From Incurvaria masculella (taxonomy: Eukaryota; Arthropoda; Insecta; Lepidoptera; Incurvariidae): a DNA stretch of 64,000 bases. Location of the stretch: the NCBI GenBank assembly GCA_946894095.1, contig OX335653.1:13831001-13895000 (forward strand), in the 5' to 3' direction. Each line of letters begins with the position of its first letter. Within the stretch, counting starts at the first letter, position 1. Shown piece by piece: positions 1 to 13,200 of this stretch. The notes beneath the pieces were generated by a model. That model did not search any database, was not told the DNA's origin, and worked only from the letters and a program-made list of their open reading frames with translations. A program made the translations under genes and the position numbers.

Positions 1-456
1 GGGTGATTTCTATTTGGAAAATACATTTTGATGACAAACATGCGCGCCAAGACATGAAACATGCAGGAATACGATGACAATGACTGTTAGACGGAGACGC
101 AATTATGAACTGCGAGATGAGGTATCCGACTCCGCACGGGTCTTTTCCATTGGATCGACAATTTGGTCAATCACAAAAGCCGAGCTCGGTAAAATGCGCC
201 CTCGGCCCCTGACCACCGCGTCGCATCGCCTGCCTGGGCTATTACTTAGTTTTCGAATAGCGTTCTCTCCGACATTTCCATTTTTGCTCGGCTTTTAAGG
301 GTCGTAGCGTGATATTAACAAGCCTATAAAGTCCCTCAATAATTGGGCTATCAAATGCCAAATCCGACTGGTAGGTAGTTCCAGAGATTAGCGCGTTTAC
401 ACAGAATAACAAACAACAGTATAGATGTCCGGTCACGAAAATCTGTGTCATTTAAG
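1..456. other. Unassigned sequence upstream of first repeat
   Basis: I see no coding exon, repeat structure or RNA gene here. Since the exon at 1082 opens with a splice acceptor, this stretch is probably intron of the myosin light chain gene. That is inferred from position only. Confidence 0.4.
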
Positions 457-767
457 AAAACCGGCCAAGTGCGAGTCGGACTCGCACACGAAGGGTTCCG
501 TACCATAGTAAAAAAAAAACAAAAAAAACACGTTTTTTGTTTGGGAGGCCCCTTTAGTTTTAATTATTTTTTAATCTTACCTATTTGTTGTTATAGCGGC
601 AAAATAAATACACATTCTGTGAAAATTTCAGCTGTCTACCTGTTACGATTACTGAGATACAGCCCTGTGACAGACGGACAGACGGACGGACGGACGGACG
701 GACGGACGGACAGCGGAGGCTTAGTAATAGGGTTCCGTTTTCACCCTTTGGGTACGGAACCCTAAAA
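457..767 (+). repeat. CCGGCCAAG-family interspersed repeat, copy 1 (full length)
   Basis: The copy opens with CCGGCCAAGTGCGAGTCGG and continues with CACGAAGGGTTCCGTACC. Its middle has TTGTTGTTATAGCGGCAAAA, then a GACG microsatellite, and it ends GGTACGGAACCCTAAAA. AGGGTTCCGTACC near the 5' end is the exact reverse complement of GGTACGGAACCCT at the 3' end, so the element has 13-bp subterminal inverted repeats. It has no coding capacity and looks like a non-autonomous MITE or SINE-like element. Very similar sequences are abundant in Lepidoptera. A second copy follows directly in the same orientation. Confidence 0.85.
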
Positions 768-1047
768 ACCGGCCAAGTGCGATTCGGACTCCCAAACGAA
801 GGGTTCCGTACCATCGTACAAGATTTAATACAAAACATTACGTTTTTTGTATGGGGTATTATTTGTTTTTAAATTTACCTATTTGTTGTTATAGCGGCAA
901 AATGCATACACACTCTGTGAAAATTTCAACTGCCTACCTATTACGGTTTTTGAGATACAGCCCTGTAACAGATGGACGGACGGACGGACAGTGGATGCTT
1001 AACAATAGGGTTACGTTGGCACCCTTTGGTAACGGAACCCTAAAAAA
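768..1047 (+). repeat. CCGGCCAAG-family repeat, copy 2, head-to-tail with copy 1
   Basis: A second copy begins in the A-run that ends copy 1, so the junction reads CCCTAAAAACCGGCC with nothing between. It has the same internal blocks, a shorter GACG run, and ends GTAACGGAACCCTAAAAA. It differs from copy 1 at many sites, so this is not a very recent duplication. It ends about 35 bp before the splice acceptor of the exon at 1082. Confidence 0.85.
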
Positions 1048-1081
1048 CACGTAGTCATCTATAAATCGTGTCTTTTCTCAG

Positions 1082-1290
1082 AAAAAGGGCAAGACTGAAA
1101 AGAAGAAGAAGGAAGGAGATATCGCGCAGTGCGATGAGATGGTCGAGGCGCGCGCAGACGACGCCGCCGCGATCGCCGCTGCCGCCGAGCCGCCCGCAGA
1201 CGAGGCCACGGCAGCCGTCGGCTCGGAGAGCGTGCGGGAAGAAATGAAAAAGTTCAAGGAACAACTCCTGCAGTCTGTGGCCGTGATCGA
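1082..1290 (+). CDS. Mlc2-like gene, N-terminal extension exon
   Basis: The acceptor is TCTTTTCTCAG ending at 1081 and the donor is GTTAGT at 1291. The frame starts KKGKTEKKKKEGD and becomes acidic and Ala-rich (ADDAAAIAAAAEPPADEATA), ending SVAVIE. It ends after two bases of a Glu codon (GA), which the first base of the next exon completes. The exon is strongly GC-rich, unlike its flanks. The internal ATG at 1139 could start a shorter protein, but the Lys-rich start matches the basic extension of insect Mlc2, so the frame probably continues from an upstream exon. Confidence 0.82.
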
Positions 1291-4200
1291 GTTAGTATAA
1301 CGATTCGTACATAGCTTAGCCTAATAACTGTAAAGAAATAATTCTAGTAACTTTGTCAGCCTCAGTGGCCCAGTGGCGCGACACTTCGGCGATCGCTCTC
1401 CGAAGTTAAGCAACGCTGGGTCCGGTCTGGTCTTGGATGGGTGACCATTCGACCGTTGAGAGAGGCTGGCCGTGGTTCGGATTCCACGTTAAGCTGTAGG
1501 TCCCCTTCCTTACTTACTAGGTGGTAGGGTTTATCCCGCCCGGGTTGGTACCATCGCATTGGATGAACGATGGTCGAAGCGGCAATGAAAATTGTCCGTG
1601 TTTTCCATCCAGTTCAATGTAGCCGTGCAATATAAGGAAGGTCCTGGCATGGCACCTAGTTCCCATGTGGTGTGTTGGGCTAATACCATGACAGAACTTG
1701 TGGTATTAGCCAACCATGTCCAGTCACATAAAAAAAAAAAAAAAAAAAACAAAATAAAATGTTTCTTTAGTGGCACAAACTCTATAACTAGGAGATATTA
1801 CTGGCTGCAGGGGAAAAGGTTTGTTGCAGAGACAGGATCATAACCTACAATTAGGAGAGGAACATAGCTATCTAGCCCCAATCTCCATTACCAAGTATAT
1901 GTCATGTGCAAGATCTTCTCTTCACAAAATTCTGACCATAAGAACAGATACATTAAATGCTAAGTATTAACATTGATAATAAAATGATCTACCTCTAACC
2001 TCTAATGAAGGAGGTTAAAGGTGGGTCGTAAGTGCATTCCACCAACGATGAAGGCATTGTAGTGTAGAAATAACATAAGTAATATGTTTTGATATTGCTG
2101 GAAATTTGATTTAAAAATAATGTATTACACATATTTGATTTTAAATTTAAAAAAGTAAATTTTCTCATAAATACCAAATACGCCGTTTTCCCGAAAGGGG
2201 TTGGCAGAGAATATAGATAAAAGTTTACTCTTTTCGCTTCCTCATCGGGCATACATCGATTACAGGTGCTACATACGTAACCATTAAGAAGTACTTCGGC
2301 CGTCCGGGCACGACCAATCCACTAATTTCCGCTCCACAAATATGGTTACGCCATTCTTCCGTCATGCATCGGCTCAACATGTCCATACCACCTCAACATA
2401 CCCTTCTCAATTTTCATCTCCATGTATTTATTTGTTCAGATGACTCTCTTCCCTAATCGTAAACCCCGCAAACTTTCGATTTGTAGGCGTCTACATATTT
2501 ATATAATTTGAATTTTCATGTTGATTTTTATGTTTTTGTAGATGATTCTACATAACCGTTATCCCATTGATTTGAGGCTATAGAACGACATTCTTCATTG
2601 AAGCATTATTTTCAGATACTTAAAAAAATCATTACTTGTTTTTTAGTTCGTCCATTGCTCTAAAGCTGGAAGGAACCGGACCAATTTTATCTAAAATATC
2701 ACGGCAGCAAACCAAAATTAACACCATTCATCTGGTGACAACAACGATCAACTAACAGGTTGAGGCAGACATTTCCCATAGCAGGCGTTTTGCTTTTCAT
2801 GCAAATGTGCCAACAAGAAAAAAATCTCGTTGATATTGGCGAAAACAGCGATAGGCGAACCCATAATCTACGAGGTCACGACAGAAATGGTATAGATAAT
2901 ATAAATGGCTGAAAGGACATGATAGAGACCAACCCTATGATGTTAAATGTGTCGGTCTGCCTGCGCCAAGTGGTTGCGTTACTTAGAATAGTAATCGTGA
3001 GAAAAAAAAATATGATTAGGTAAATGACTGCAAATAACGAAGTATGAAAGGATCAGTACATACTCGCTCAGTTGTACCAAAACTGAACAAACATTTGGTT
3101 GCATTTCGTCGTTAAAGGCGATTTAGGTTACACATATAACTTTAGCTTAATGTAAGTATTTAATTAAAAATCAGGCTGGTGTTGTATAGTTAATAGGTAC
3201 CAATATGTTTACACAATCGGTGTATTCACTAGCAGGTATATACAAACATATATTTTGTATAGCCAATCTACCTAAGGCAAGCACCTGACGCAGGCAGACC
3301 GACATATTTAGCCTGTGAACCCAGATTCAGCCATTTACCTTATCGTGACGAAACATGTCGTGACCTCCCGGAATAAAGCCAACAGCGTGATGATTCGCGC
3401 ACATGTTCACGAGACAACTTTAATCGTTTTCATATTTAGTGTGCATTCAACACTCCCAGGGGGTAAAAGCGTCCAAATCTGATTTGGGCATTTCAAACGG
3501 AACAAAATACAGGCGAGCGGGTTCGTGCTCTGCATAAACTTTTTATTTTGTATTTGCTACATTCAGGCTGTACATATTTTGAAATGTTGAAATATACAGG
3601 CAGTGTATTATATGTATATTCTTTGAAACAGGTGAATTTTTCGACCGTACCTTCATGGCCAAATCAGAAAATGAAAAACACTAAAAGAAAGAAGTTGTGT
3701 GACCAATTTTGATAAAAACTAAAACTGTTTTTTTTTTATTGTTTTAATTTAAAAAAAATCTGGTTAGCTTCACTAACGGTAGTACGGGTAATGCATGAAT
3801 ACTTCAAAATATGAAACAGTTAATTAATAATGAACACTCCCCTTTAGTTTTCCGTTTAACATCACTTAAAAAAATGTGTTCCTTATAAGCAGCACTATTG
3901 GAAGGTTTGGAATGCCTCCTTTTTACAATATGTGAAAGATTTTAATTGGTACAAACAAAAATATTGCGCAAAACCGCGCTTAATAGAGTGGTGTATTTCA
4001 GTGAAAAAAAACCTATTTACCGTACATTTACCAGAATAGGTCGAAATTTATTTACTGATTCAGGAGTGTGTATTCCGTATGAAAAATAATTGGCGCGAGA
4101 ATTAGTCTCGAACTCCTGTCAGAGAAATAATTTATTCCCTTGGAGGTGCTCCGCGACGCGGTCGCCGGAGACGGGGGAGGAGAGGGGGGAGACGAGCAGC

Positions 4201-7200
4201 GAGGCACTCCTGCGCATCCGCGAGCGATCCGCGTCGCGGCCGTACGAGCTGCCCTCCCCCGCCAGCCCCGCGCCCGCACCCGCCGCCGACCTCCTGCTCG
4301 AGATGGACGACAGCAAGCTCGCCGAACTCAAGGAGGTATTTCTCTTTATTCATCCACTGGATACCCGCCCCGGCTTCGCACGCGAAGCACTAATTTGACG
4401 TTTTTTTAAACTGACATACGCCACAGAATACTGTTCTCTCATCTTCATTCGTTCTTCTTCTATCATCTCTCACGCTGCCGAAGCATGCAATCTTTGGCGG
4501 GACTGACATAAATTCGTTTCGTGCTCGCCCTGCGGAAAAAATGTAATTTGCTCGCGAATAACAAAAAACCGTTGTTATAACGGCAAAATAAATACACTCT
4601 CTGTGAAAATTTCAGCTGCCTACATATTACGGTTCATGAGATACAGCCCTATGACAGACGGACAGACGGACGGAGAGCGGATGCTTAGTAATAGGGTTCC
4701 GTTAATACTCTTTGGGTACGAAACCCTAAAAAGACAAATAAACTGTTCACCCATAGGCTTGGAACCCGCTATGCCAGTTATATGGTTCATCTGATCGCTA
4801 CCTTTCACTGAATTTGATCTTTAGATCCGGGCAAATTTGAAAATTGCCTGAACATTTCATCAAGATCGGTCGAGCCGTTTTGGAGTCCATACGGTACGGC
4901 ACACATCGATTTTATATATATGGATAGATTATACAAAAAATATTTTCCATTTCAGCATATATCATCTCGAGTTCTTCCACCGCGACCGTATTTCTAATTC
5001 TGACAAAATGTCGATTCGATTCGATCGATTATCCAAGCCATCGAGATCGATCTAATGGAATCCAGTCAGATCCTTTTGCAAGTCTCTGTAATTCCAGGCG
5101 TTTCTGCTGTTTGACCTGGACGGAGACGGCTGCATCAGCCACACCGACCTGCGCGGGACCCTCGTCAGCCTCGGTCAGCAGGTCGATGATAACGAAGTCA
5201 GGAAGATGATATCGGAGGTTCGACTCTCTTGCATATTATTCAAACTTCATGACTGAATGTAACTCCTTAACGCTTTGAAACATTTCTGTTAAATATTTCA
5301 TCGTTATTCATGGGAATCCCACAATCAATCTCAGATAAGTCATCGATGAAATTGTCTGTATAAGCAAATTAAACTTATCTGTCCTACACATTTACATCAA
5401 GCCAAATTTTACTTTGACTTGCATCGCAATTTACGGCCGTGTGGTTGCTTAGAAACTTCTTATTTTATGGATTTAGTTTTAAATTTGAGATTCTAAGCGT
5501 TGCGTCCAAACATAGCAAAAAAACTCCTGGTAATACTATCATAGTATATGTTTTAGAATGGAAATTTGATTTAAATTTTTTTACACTACCGTTTTTAATT
5601 TCGAACATGCTTTTAGACTGAATTTTTATCCGCCTATTTTTCATATCCAATAAAAAACTCGCATGAATGATAAATGAAATATTCATATCATGTCCGTAGA
5701 AGCTTTATATTTACTAGTATCAAATGTCTGGTTGGCTTTGTTTGCAAACCACCTCAAACTTTTGCGAAGCATCTAAACTTACCATTAAATATGCAAAGGT
5801 CGGTGAGTGTGCCTTTTACAGTCTTACTTGAAAGTCCCAAGTTTACCTTCCGATAGCTTATTTATTCACCAAAAATGGCCTGAATCTTGACCGCTTGTCT
5901 CCTTAAGCTTGTGAGATTCTTTATCAGCCTCTCATCGTTGAAGGACGCCTCGAAATAACCTTTCGCCTTTGTGTCCCCTATAAACGGGCCCCCAACTTTA
6001 TTACTCTATCCAGAGCACGGTTGAGGCCTTCTTTATCATATCGAATGGTCGGCCCTTAATAAAATTCCCGTTCTCTTGAGGAAGCTGGACATTTTGAGAA
6101 TATAGTTATGTGGTCACAAAGACCCTATCCGTAATTTAATGAACAGTTTACTTCCGAGATACCAGTCGCTGTGGAGACGAATCGGACAGGACGAATTTGT
6201 GATGTTACGAAACTATGTAATTACTAAGTATTATGCCTTCTCTTGTTATTAAACGGGTTATTAACATGTGGTTTAGGTTTACCTCCTTTAGCCTGCGCAC
6301 CATTTATATGTGTGGTCCTAATAATACCTAGTGGTTAACTGGAGTCTCAGATTGGGGAATGATTTAGCAAAATTGAACAGTCGGAACCATAACATAATAC
6401 GAGTATTAGCTATTTACAAAACATTGTGAACATGTATTTTGATATGTTAAGTGATTTGCTCAGTAAAAACTTTAAAAATTTAACAGTCAGTAAGCGCGTT
6501 AGCGTTCACTGGTGGACAAACTTCTCTCCAATTTTCCTTGAGTCCTCCCGGCCCTCAGCGGTACGGGACCACGTCCGACGCACTTTATGTCGTGGCAGGT
6601 GGTCTTCCCACCTTACCAGGAGGACGCACTGGTAATATATTCGGGTCTTTAAATTTTGCAAAGTCAGACCTCAGAGCGTATTCAAGCTTTCCGAAGGCAG
6701 TTGAATTCGTCTCTCGACCTCCTCAGTCAGTTCTTGTCTACTAACCGCAGAATTTGGCCAAGATATACGTACTCTTCAACCTGTTCTTACATTTAATCAA
6801 ACATTTAATTTAATTTCAGCATAATCTCAAGTTCGAAATTCCTCTATAACAACTCCACCCTCCACGTGGGCGCGTCGGAATACTTTCAATATTGAGAAAT
6901 TTCATAAAGTTGCGCGGTTACTTTTTACGACGCAGATCTTCGATATTGCCGCGGACGAAGTATTAGCATAGTCGAACGGGAAGGTGCGACGGCCGCGTAA
7001 ATCGGAACGGCGTCCCAGAACGCCCATAAATAGCTGCTAACGACCGAAAACGGCCAGGATCTATTCCTCCGGAGCGCTGCCCGGCCGCAAGATGTCGTCA
7101 AATTTGAACGTTCACTGCTCGAAATTCGCAGAGAAACTTACCCGCTGGACTGCTTGTGAACGAGACAATATTGCGCCAACAAAGTATGCGTCCTCGACAA

Positions 7201-10200
7201 TGTAGACTTGCTATCACTCTGATATTGCGATATATTTTTTCTGTTTTCTAACAAAATTAATGTGGATCTAAAGAACTTTTATAATACCCGTACAATACGG
7301 TATTACAATACGTAAAGGCTTTTTAGGGTTCCGTACCCAAAGGGTGAAAACGGAACCCTATTACTAAGACTCCGCTGTCCGTCCGTCCGTTCGTCCGTCC
7401 GTCCGTCCGTCTGTCACAGGGCTGTATCTCGTGAATCGTAATAGGTAGAAATCTGAAATTTTCACGGAGTGTGTATTTATTTTGCCGCTATAACAACAAA
7501 TAGGTAAATAAAAAAAAATATAAAATTTAAAAATCCCATACAAAAAACCTGATTTTTTTTTATCTTGTACGATGGTACGGAACCCTTCGTGTGCGAGTCC
7601 GACTCGCACTTGGCCGGTTTTAGTTATACAGCGACACGCAATAATTGAAGTCGTCACCAAAATAATATGATCCATTCAAATACGTTGTATCAGTATTTCC
7701 ACTTTTAATCCAATTTTAAAGTCTTAAATGCTGTATTATATTTATGATCTGGTTCAGCATATCTACTTATATAGTTATATACTCATATTATCTAAGTATT
7801 GTTTCTCTCTTTTTTTTTTGTATAATATTTTTATATTCCATTATTTCATTAGCTTTTGTTAGATTTTACCTTGTTATAATTACGTTTGAAGTAGAAGAGA
7901 TAGTTCACACAGCACAAGATGACAAAATACACACACTGTCCCTGAATGACTCAACTAGCCGGGATACGGGCAGAGCCTAGTCCGGCAGCACTATCACAAC
8001 CGACAACTATGCGAACTTTAAATAATAATTGCATTGATGTTATCTTTTCCTAAACCTATATGTTGTCATGTTTACTTTAATCTTTTTGTCAATAAAATAT
8101 ACTGAATACTGAATAAGGACCAATAAAAATGTTCATTGGAATACAAACCTTATTTTATTCAAAATGTAATGTCATACAGCCGATACCAACTCTCGTTTGG
8201 CACTTAAATCAATGTAGAGATGGAACCACGTATAAGAAAAAGGCTGGGATATAATATCTCGTCTGTCCCAGAGTGTCTATTTATTTTGCTGCTATAACAA
8301 CACATAGGTATACTTTTACGATTGTACAGAACCCTTCGCGTGCGAGTCCGACTCGCACTTGGCCGGTTTTTTTGGAGGTATGTGCCGTTTTTGGATATAC
8401 TACCCGTCGCTAAGTGAATTTGGTTGGTGAGGCCGCCAGCGCGTGACTCCCTCCATACATCACCCGCGGCAGGTAGCTCGCATATTGCGATGACACCCCC
8501 TCCTAATGGCTTTCGCTTAATACTAATGCCCCCCCAGCATTATGCGCACATGTCTCAATCTCCGAAGGGAGGATTCCCCCCGGATTGAATATTTTACTAA
8601 GCGCGATGAAATCATTGTTGGTTTACGCTACATCGGATTAACTAATGCTTTTGCTATTAATGCTATTAACATGAAATATAATTGATTAGACATCTATTGG
8701 GTGGTGATCGTTGCCACTAAAGGGTACAATACCCGACAGGGAAGGGGATTTGGACAATCTGAGATCGACGTTATGTAAATTATTTAGTATTGTTTAGAGG
8801 CGTAAGTACATACCCCGTCGAATAGTGTTCTGTGCCGGCAGGACGTGGTCGTGAGTATTTGGGTTGGGAAGGACACGGGAACTCACTCACACCTTTGCGT
8901 TGCGTTGAGTTCCAGCGGCATCTCGAAGCACGCGCAGTTGCGCGGAAGACGATTCCTCCTAGCTCTACCCTGGACACGAAGGCTATCCGGCCACTACTAC
9001 AAACCACACTAAACCACGACTTTTGTCGGCAAAACGCGAGGATCGCGATGCGAAATGAACCGTACACGAACTCACACGATTGACAACCACTGTGACACTT
9101 CTGTGTCACTGTCTCCTCTTTTGACAGCTGAAGCTGGCAAACTACATTCTAGTGGCTTGCAATGACTAAACAAGTATCTTAAGTAAATATACTTTTTCGT
9201 ACTAAGAATGTACGCCGCTTATTCCAAGGAATGTGTCATGTATGTATGCATAATCGACCGTGAAGCAAGGACACATTATTAAAACAAGATCCCTGTAAAA
9301 ATAACTACTTTACGAACATACTGCAAGGCAGGACCCAAACCAGCAAAACATACCATTCGCGGGAATTGCGTCCAAACCATTTCGCCACCTGCTGTATACC
9401 TCGCTGTATACCCATGACTTGGAATTCTCCTACAGCCCCTCTTCACGTAATCAATGCCTCCTACTAACACATTATTTAAGATTATACCTACATACATTTA
9501 TTTAACGCATTTAGCATCTGTTGATGTTTATTTTTACTAAATCGCAGGGAGTGCTCCTGGACTATTGAATGAGACCGTTCATAATGTGTCACGTTTCCGA
9601 TTGCAGGCTGCGAGCCCACTGGACTTCGACTCGTTCGTGACCCTGCTGGGTTACCGCACCGTGGAGCTGGATCCGGAAGAAACTCTTATCGAAGCGCTCG
9701 CACAGTGGGACTACGCTGGCACCGGACTCATCTCCGAGGAGAGGTACGTTTAGCAGCTAAAATGGGAAACCACACCGAGGCGCTGGATCCGAAGGAGACG
9801 CTTTTCGAAGCGCTCGCACAGTGGGACTACGTTGGCACTAGACTCATCTCCGAGGAGAGGTACGATTAGCAGCTAGAGATGCGAAACCACACCGAGGAGC
9901 TGGATGCGAAGAAGATGCTCATCGATGCGCTCGCACAGTGGGACTACGCTGGCACCAGACTCATCTCCGAGGAGAGGCACGATTAGCAGCTAAGGATGGG
10001 AAACCACACCGAGGAGCTGGATCCGAAGGAGACGCTCATCGATGCGCTCGCACAGTGGGACTACGATGGCACCAGACTCATCTCCGAGGAGAGGTACGAT
10101 TAGCAGCTAGAGATGGGAAACCACACCGAGGAGCTGGATCCGAAGGAGACGCTCATCGATGCGCTCGCACAGGGGGACTACGCTGGCACCAGATTCATCT

Positions 10201-13200
10201 CCGAGGAGAGGACGATTAGCAGCTAGAGATGGGAAACCACACCGAGGAGCTGGATCCGAAGGAGACGCTCATCGATGCGCTCGCAGAGTGGGACTATGCT
10301 GGCACCGGACTCATCTCCGAGGAGAGGTACTATTAGCGGCCAAGGATGGGAAACCACACCGAGGAGCTGGATCCAAAGGAGGCGCGCATCGATGCGCTTG
10401 CACAGTGGGAATACGCTGGCACCGGACTCATCTCCGAGGAGAGGTACGATTAGCAGCTAGAGATGGGAAACCACACCGAGGAGCTGGATCCGAAGGAGAC
10501 GCTCATCGATGCGCTCGCACAGTGGGACTATGCTGGAACCGGACTCATCTCCGAGGAGAGGTACGATTAGCAGCCAAGGATGGGAAACCACACCGAGGAG
10601 CTGGATCCAAAGAAGGCGCGCATCGATGCGCTTGCACAGTGGGACTACGCTGGCACCGGACTCATCTCCGAGGAGAGGTACGATTAGCAGCTAGAGATGG
10701 GAAACCACACCGAGGAGCTGGATCCGAAGGAGACGCTCATCGATGCGCTCGCACAGTGGGACTATGCTGGCACCGGACTCATCTCCGAGGAGAGGTACGA
10801 TTAGCAGCCAAGGATGGGAAACCACACCGAGGAGCTGGATCCAAAGGAGGCGCGCATCGATGCGCTTGCACAGTGGGACTACGCTGGCACCGGACTCATC
10901 TCCGAGGAGAGGTACGATTAGCAGCTAGAGATGGGAAACCACACCGAGGAGCTGGATCCGAAGGAGACGCTCATCGATGCGCTCGCACTGTGGGTCTAAA
11001 CTGGCATCAAAATCTGGTATATTTACGAGGAGCAGGCAAATGATAATCCCTAATGTGACGCGCATGTAAGTTATGCGCTCTGTAAATAGGACCACTCGGA
11101 TTTTATTTGAGCGCAAATAACCAATTAGTGAGTTATGTTATCAATAAGGATTCATACGTTATTTTACGTAGGTCGTGGGCGATGCTGTTTTATTAGACGA
11201 ACATTTACGCGAAAAGTACAGGGCGTTGAATCACTGCAGCCGCCTTAAACATTAACAAATATTATAACGCTTCAAGGCTATTTCGTCGTTTTACTGTTTG
11301 ACTTTTATTGTCGGTCTAGTCTCTGGGGAATTACTGTAGCTTATTTTCTCGTTTCATAAATATTGCGCTTTTTAATGTTCAACTTCTATTCCTTTACACA
11401 GATCGTACGCAGGATCTAGATACACGCTTTGTAAAAACCACATCAAAAACACACAATCAAAACATTTCACATTCTTTGTTACGCTATATGGAAATATGAA
11501 AATAATTAAGAAACGCTTAGGAAGTCGTTGCGGTTATTGTTATATGGAATCCATGGGACGGATTTGCGTCTCAAAGGATGGATAAAGTTAGTTTATGATT
11601 TGCCATTACGCTAAATTACCTGTGAGGTAGAGTTTATCACCAGGGTTAAATTTAAGAAAATAATAACTTGAGAATAAATTGATGTCGTTTGAGTCTTTGT
11701 TTGGCTCATGTAAAGAGTTTCATATGGCGTACGCCAAGCCCCCAACTAAGAGGTGCCTGACGATACCTATACCCCTTAGGTTTTCACACAGGATTGAAGG
11801 CACCAGAAAATACATACCTCGACCGGGAGTATAATCCACAGTTTACCGCATAGGCTTAGAACGAAAAGACATACAAAGTCAACTGACGGATGAGACCAGA
11901 ATTTCTTCATACAAAGTGTACTGAAATTTCTGTTTTTACTTAAAAAAAATCTAAATCGCCGTGTAGCTTCAATATAATGTTCTGAAGTTATGTTTTAAGT
12001 TTTACTTTGAAATATTGAGGAAAAGTTAAGAAATGTTATCGACAAAGAATCAGAAAGAAAATACGTTTATTTTTCCAACACAATTTAGAAAAATTACAAA
12101 ATTCAACATACACATCAGAATTTTGTGCCGCAGGTCCCTCTTGATGAGTGAACTGCCCATTCTCAAGGAGGCATCCGCCACGTTCGTATGCAGCAGTCGA
12201 CTCCTCCCGCCGCGTGGAAAGCCGTAACATATTTCAAACATGTGTAAAGACCGCGGTAATCTCAAAAGTATCATAGATTAGCTACCTATGATACTTTTGA
12301 GATTACTTTTTTTTTTTTTTTTGATACTCATAGTTGATTTTATCTAACTACTTACAGCCCTAATAGAACGTCTACCCAAGACACCGACTTCAAATGAAGA
12401 TTAAAATTAAGAAATTGTATAAAACTAGTTAGGTAAAAAAATAGCTTATCATATAATAATTAAAAGTAACCAATTATTTTTTGCTTTTTAGATCCGGTGT
12501 GTTTTTTTGAAGGCGGTCCTTTTTTTATTCAAAAATATTTTATTTTTTGGTTTTTTGTGGTGTAGTTAAAAGGTGGGCGGGCCTTCCCGCTCAACACCTC
12601 ATACAAAGTGGAAAGAAGATTATGCGCACATTTCTTGTCACAATCCAAAATTACAAATCATGTTTTTTGTATGGTTTGTACTCCCTTATTTTTTTATTAT
12701 TTTTTTTATTTTACCTATTTCTTGGAATAGCGGCACGACAAGTACACACCCTGTGAAAATCTCACTCTGAAAAAACTGGTACTAAATCACATTTCTGGGT
12801 AAATTGCTTCCGAAAATTCGTAGTTTGTTGTATATAAGTACCAAACTAATGAACCGATTTTGATAAAAAAAATGGGACCAACTAGAAAGTATACCCTTTC
12901 GAACAAAAAAAGAATTTTCCAAATCGGTTCAGGGCTCTTCGAGTAATCGGTGAACATACATAAAAAAACTCCTCCTTTCTTTTGAAGTCGGTTAATAAGA
13001 CTTTAAAGTTAGACCTTCCGAACCTTTTGAAAGTAATTAAAAAAAACTTTCTTTAAAAGTTTGAAAACTAGAGTGAAGTACACAGGGGTTGGCTACAACT
13101 TTTTTAGCTTTGAAAGCCAATATCTCTATAATGGTGAAACTAAATAAAAATCAGTTTCATGGAAATAGATTATGTTTGAAATACCTATTCTTTTAAACCT

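Noticed and set aside
1356..1470. 5S rRNA gene
   Set aside because: Only the 3' half of 5S is matched, followed by a SINE body and poly-A; the same unit recurs at 47439.
8780..9109. 109-codon minus-strand frame and possible leader exon
   Set aside because: No recognisable domain, no partner exon, and a comparably long frame is open on the other strand.
10159..11043. 294-codon open frame with repeated HRGAGSEGDAHRCAR-like units
   Set aside because: It is an off-frame reading of the 117-bp array. The unit is 39 codons long, so any stop-free frame stays open. It has no splice or start support.
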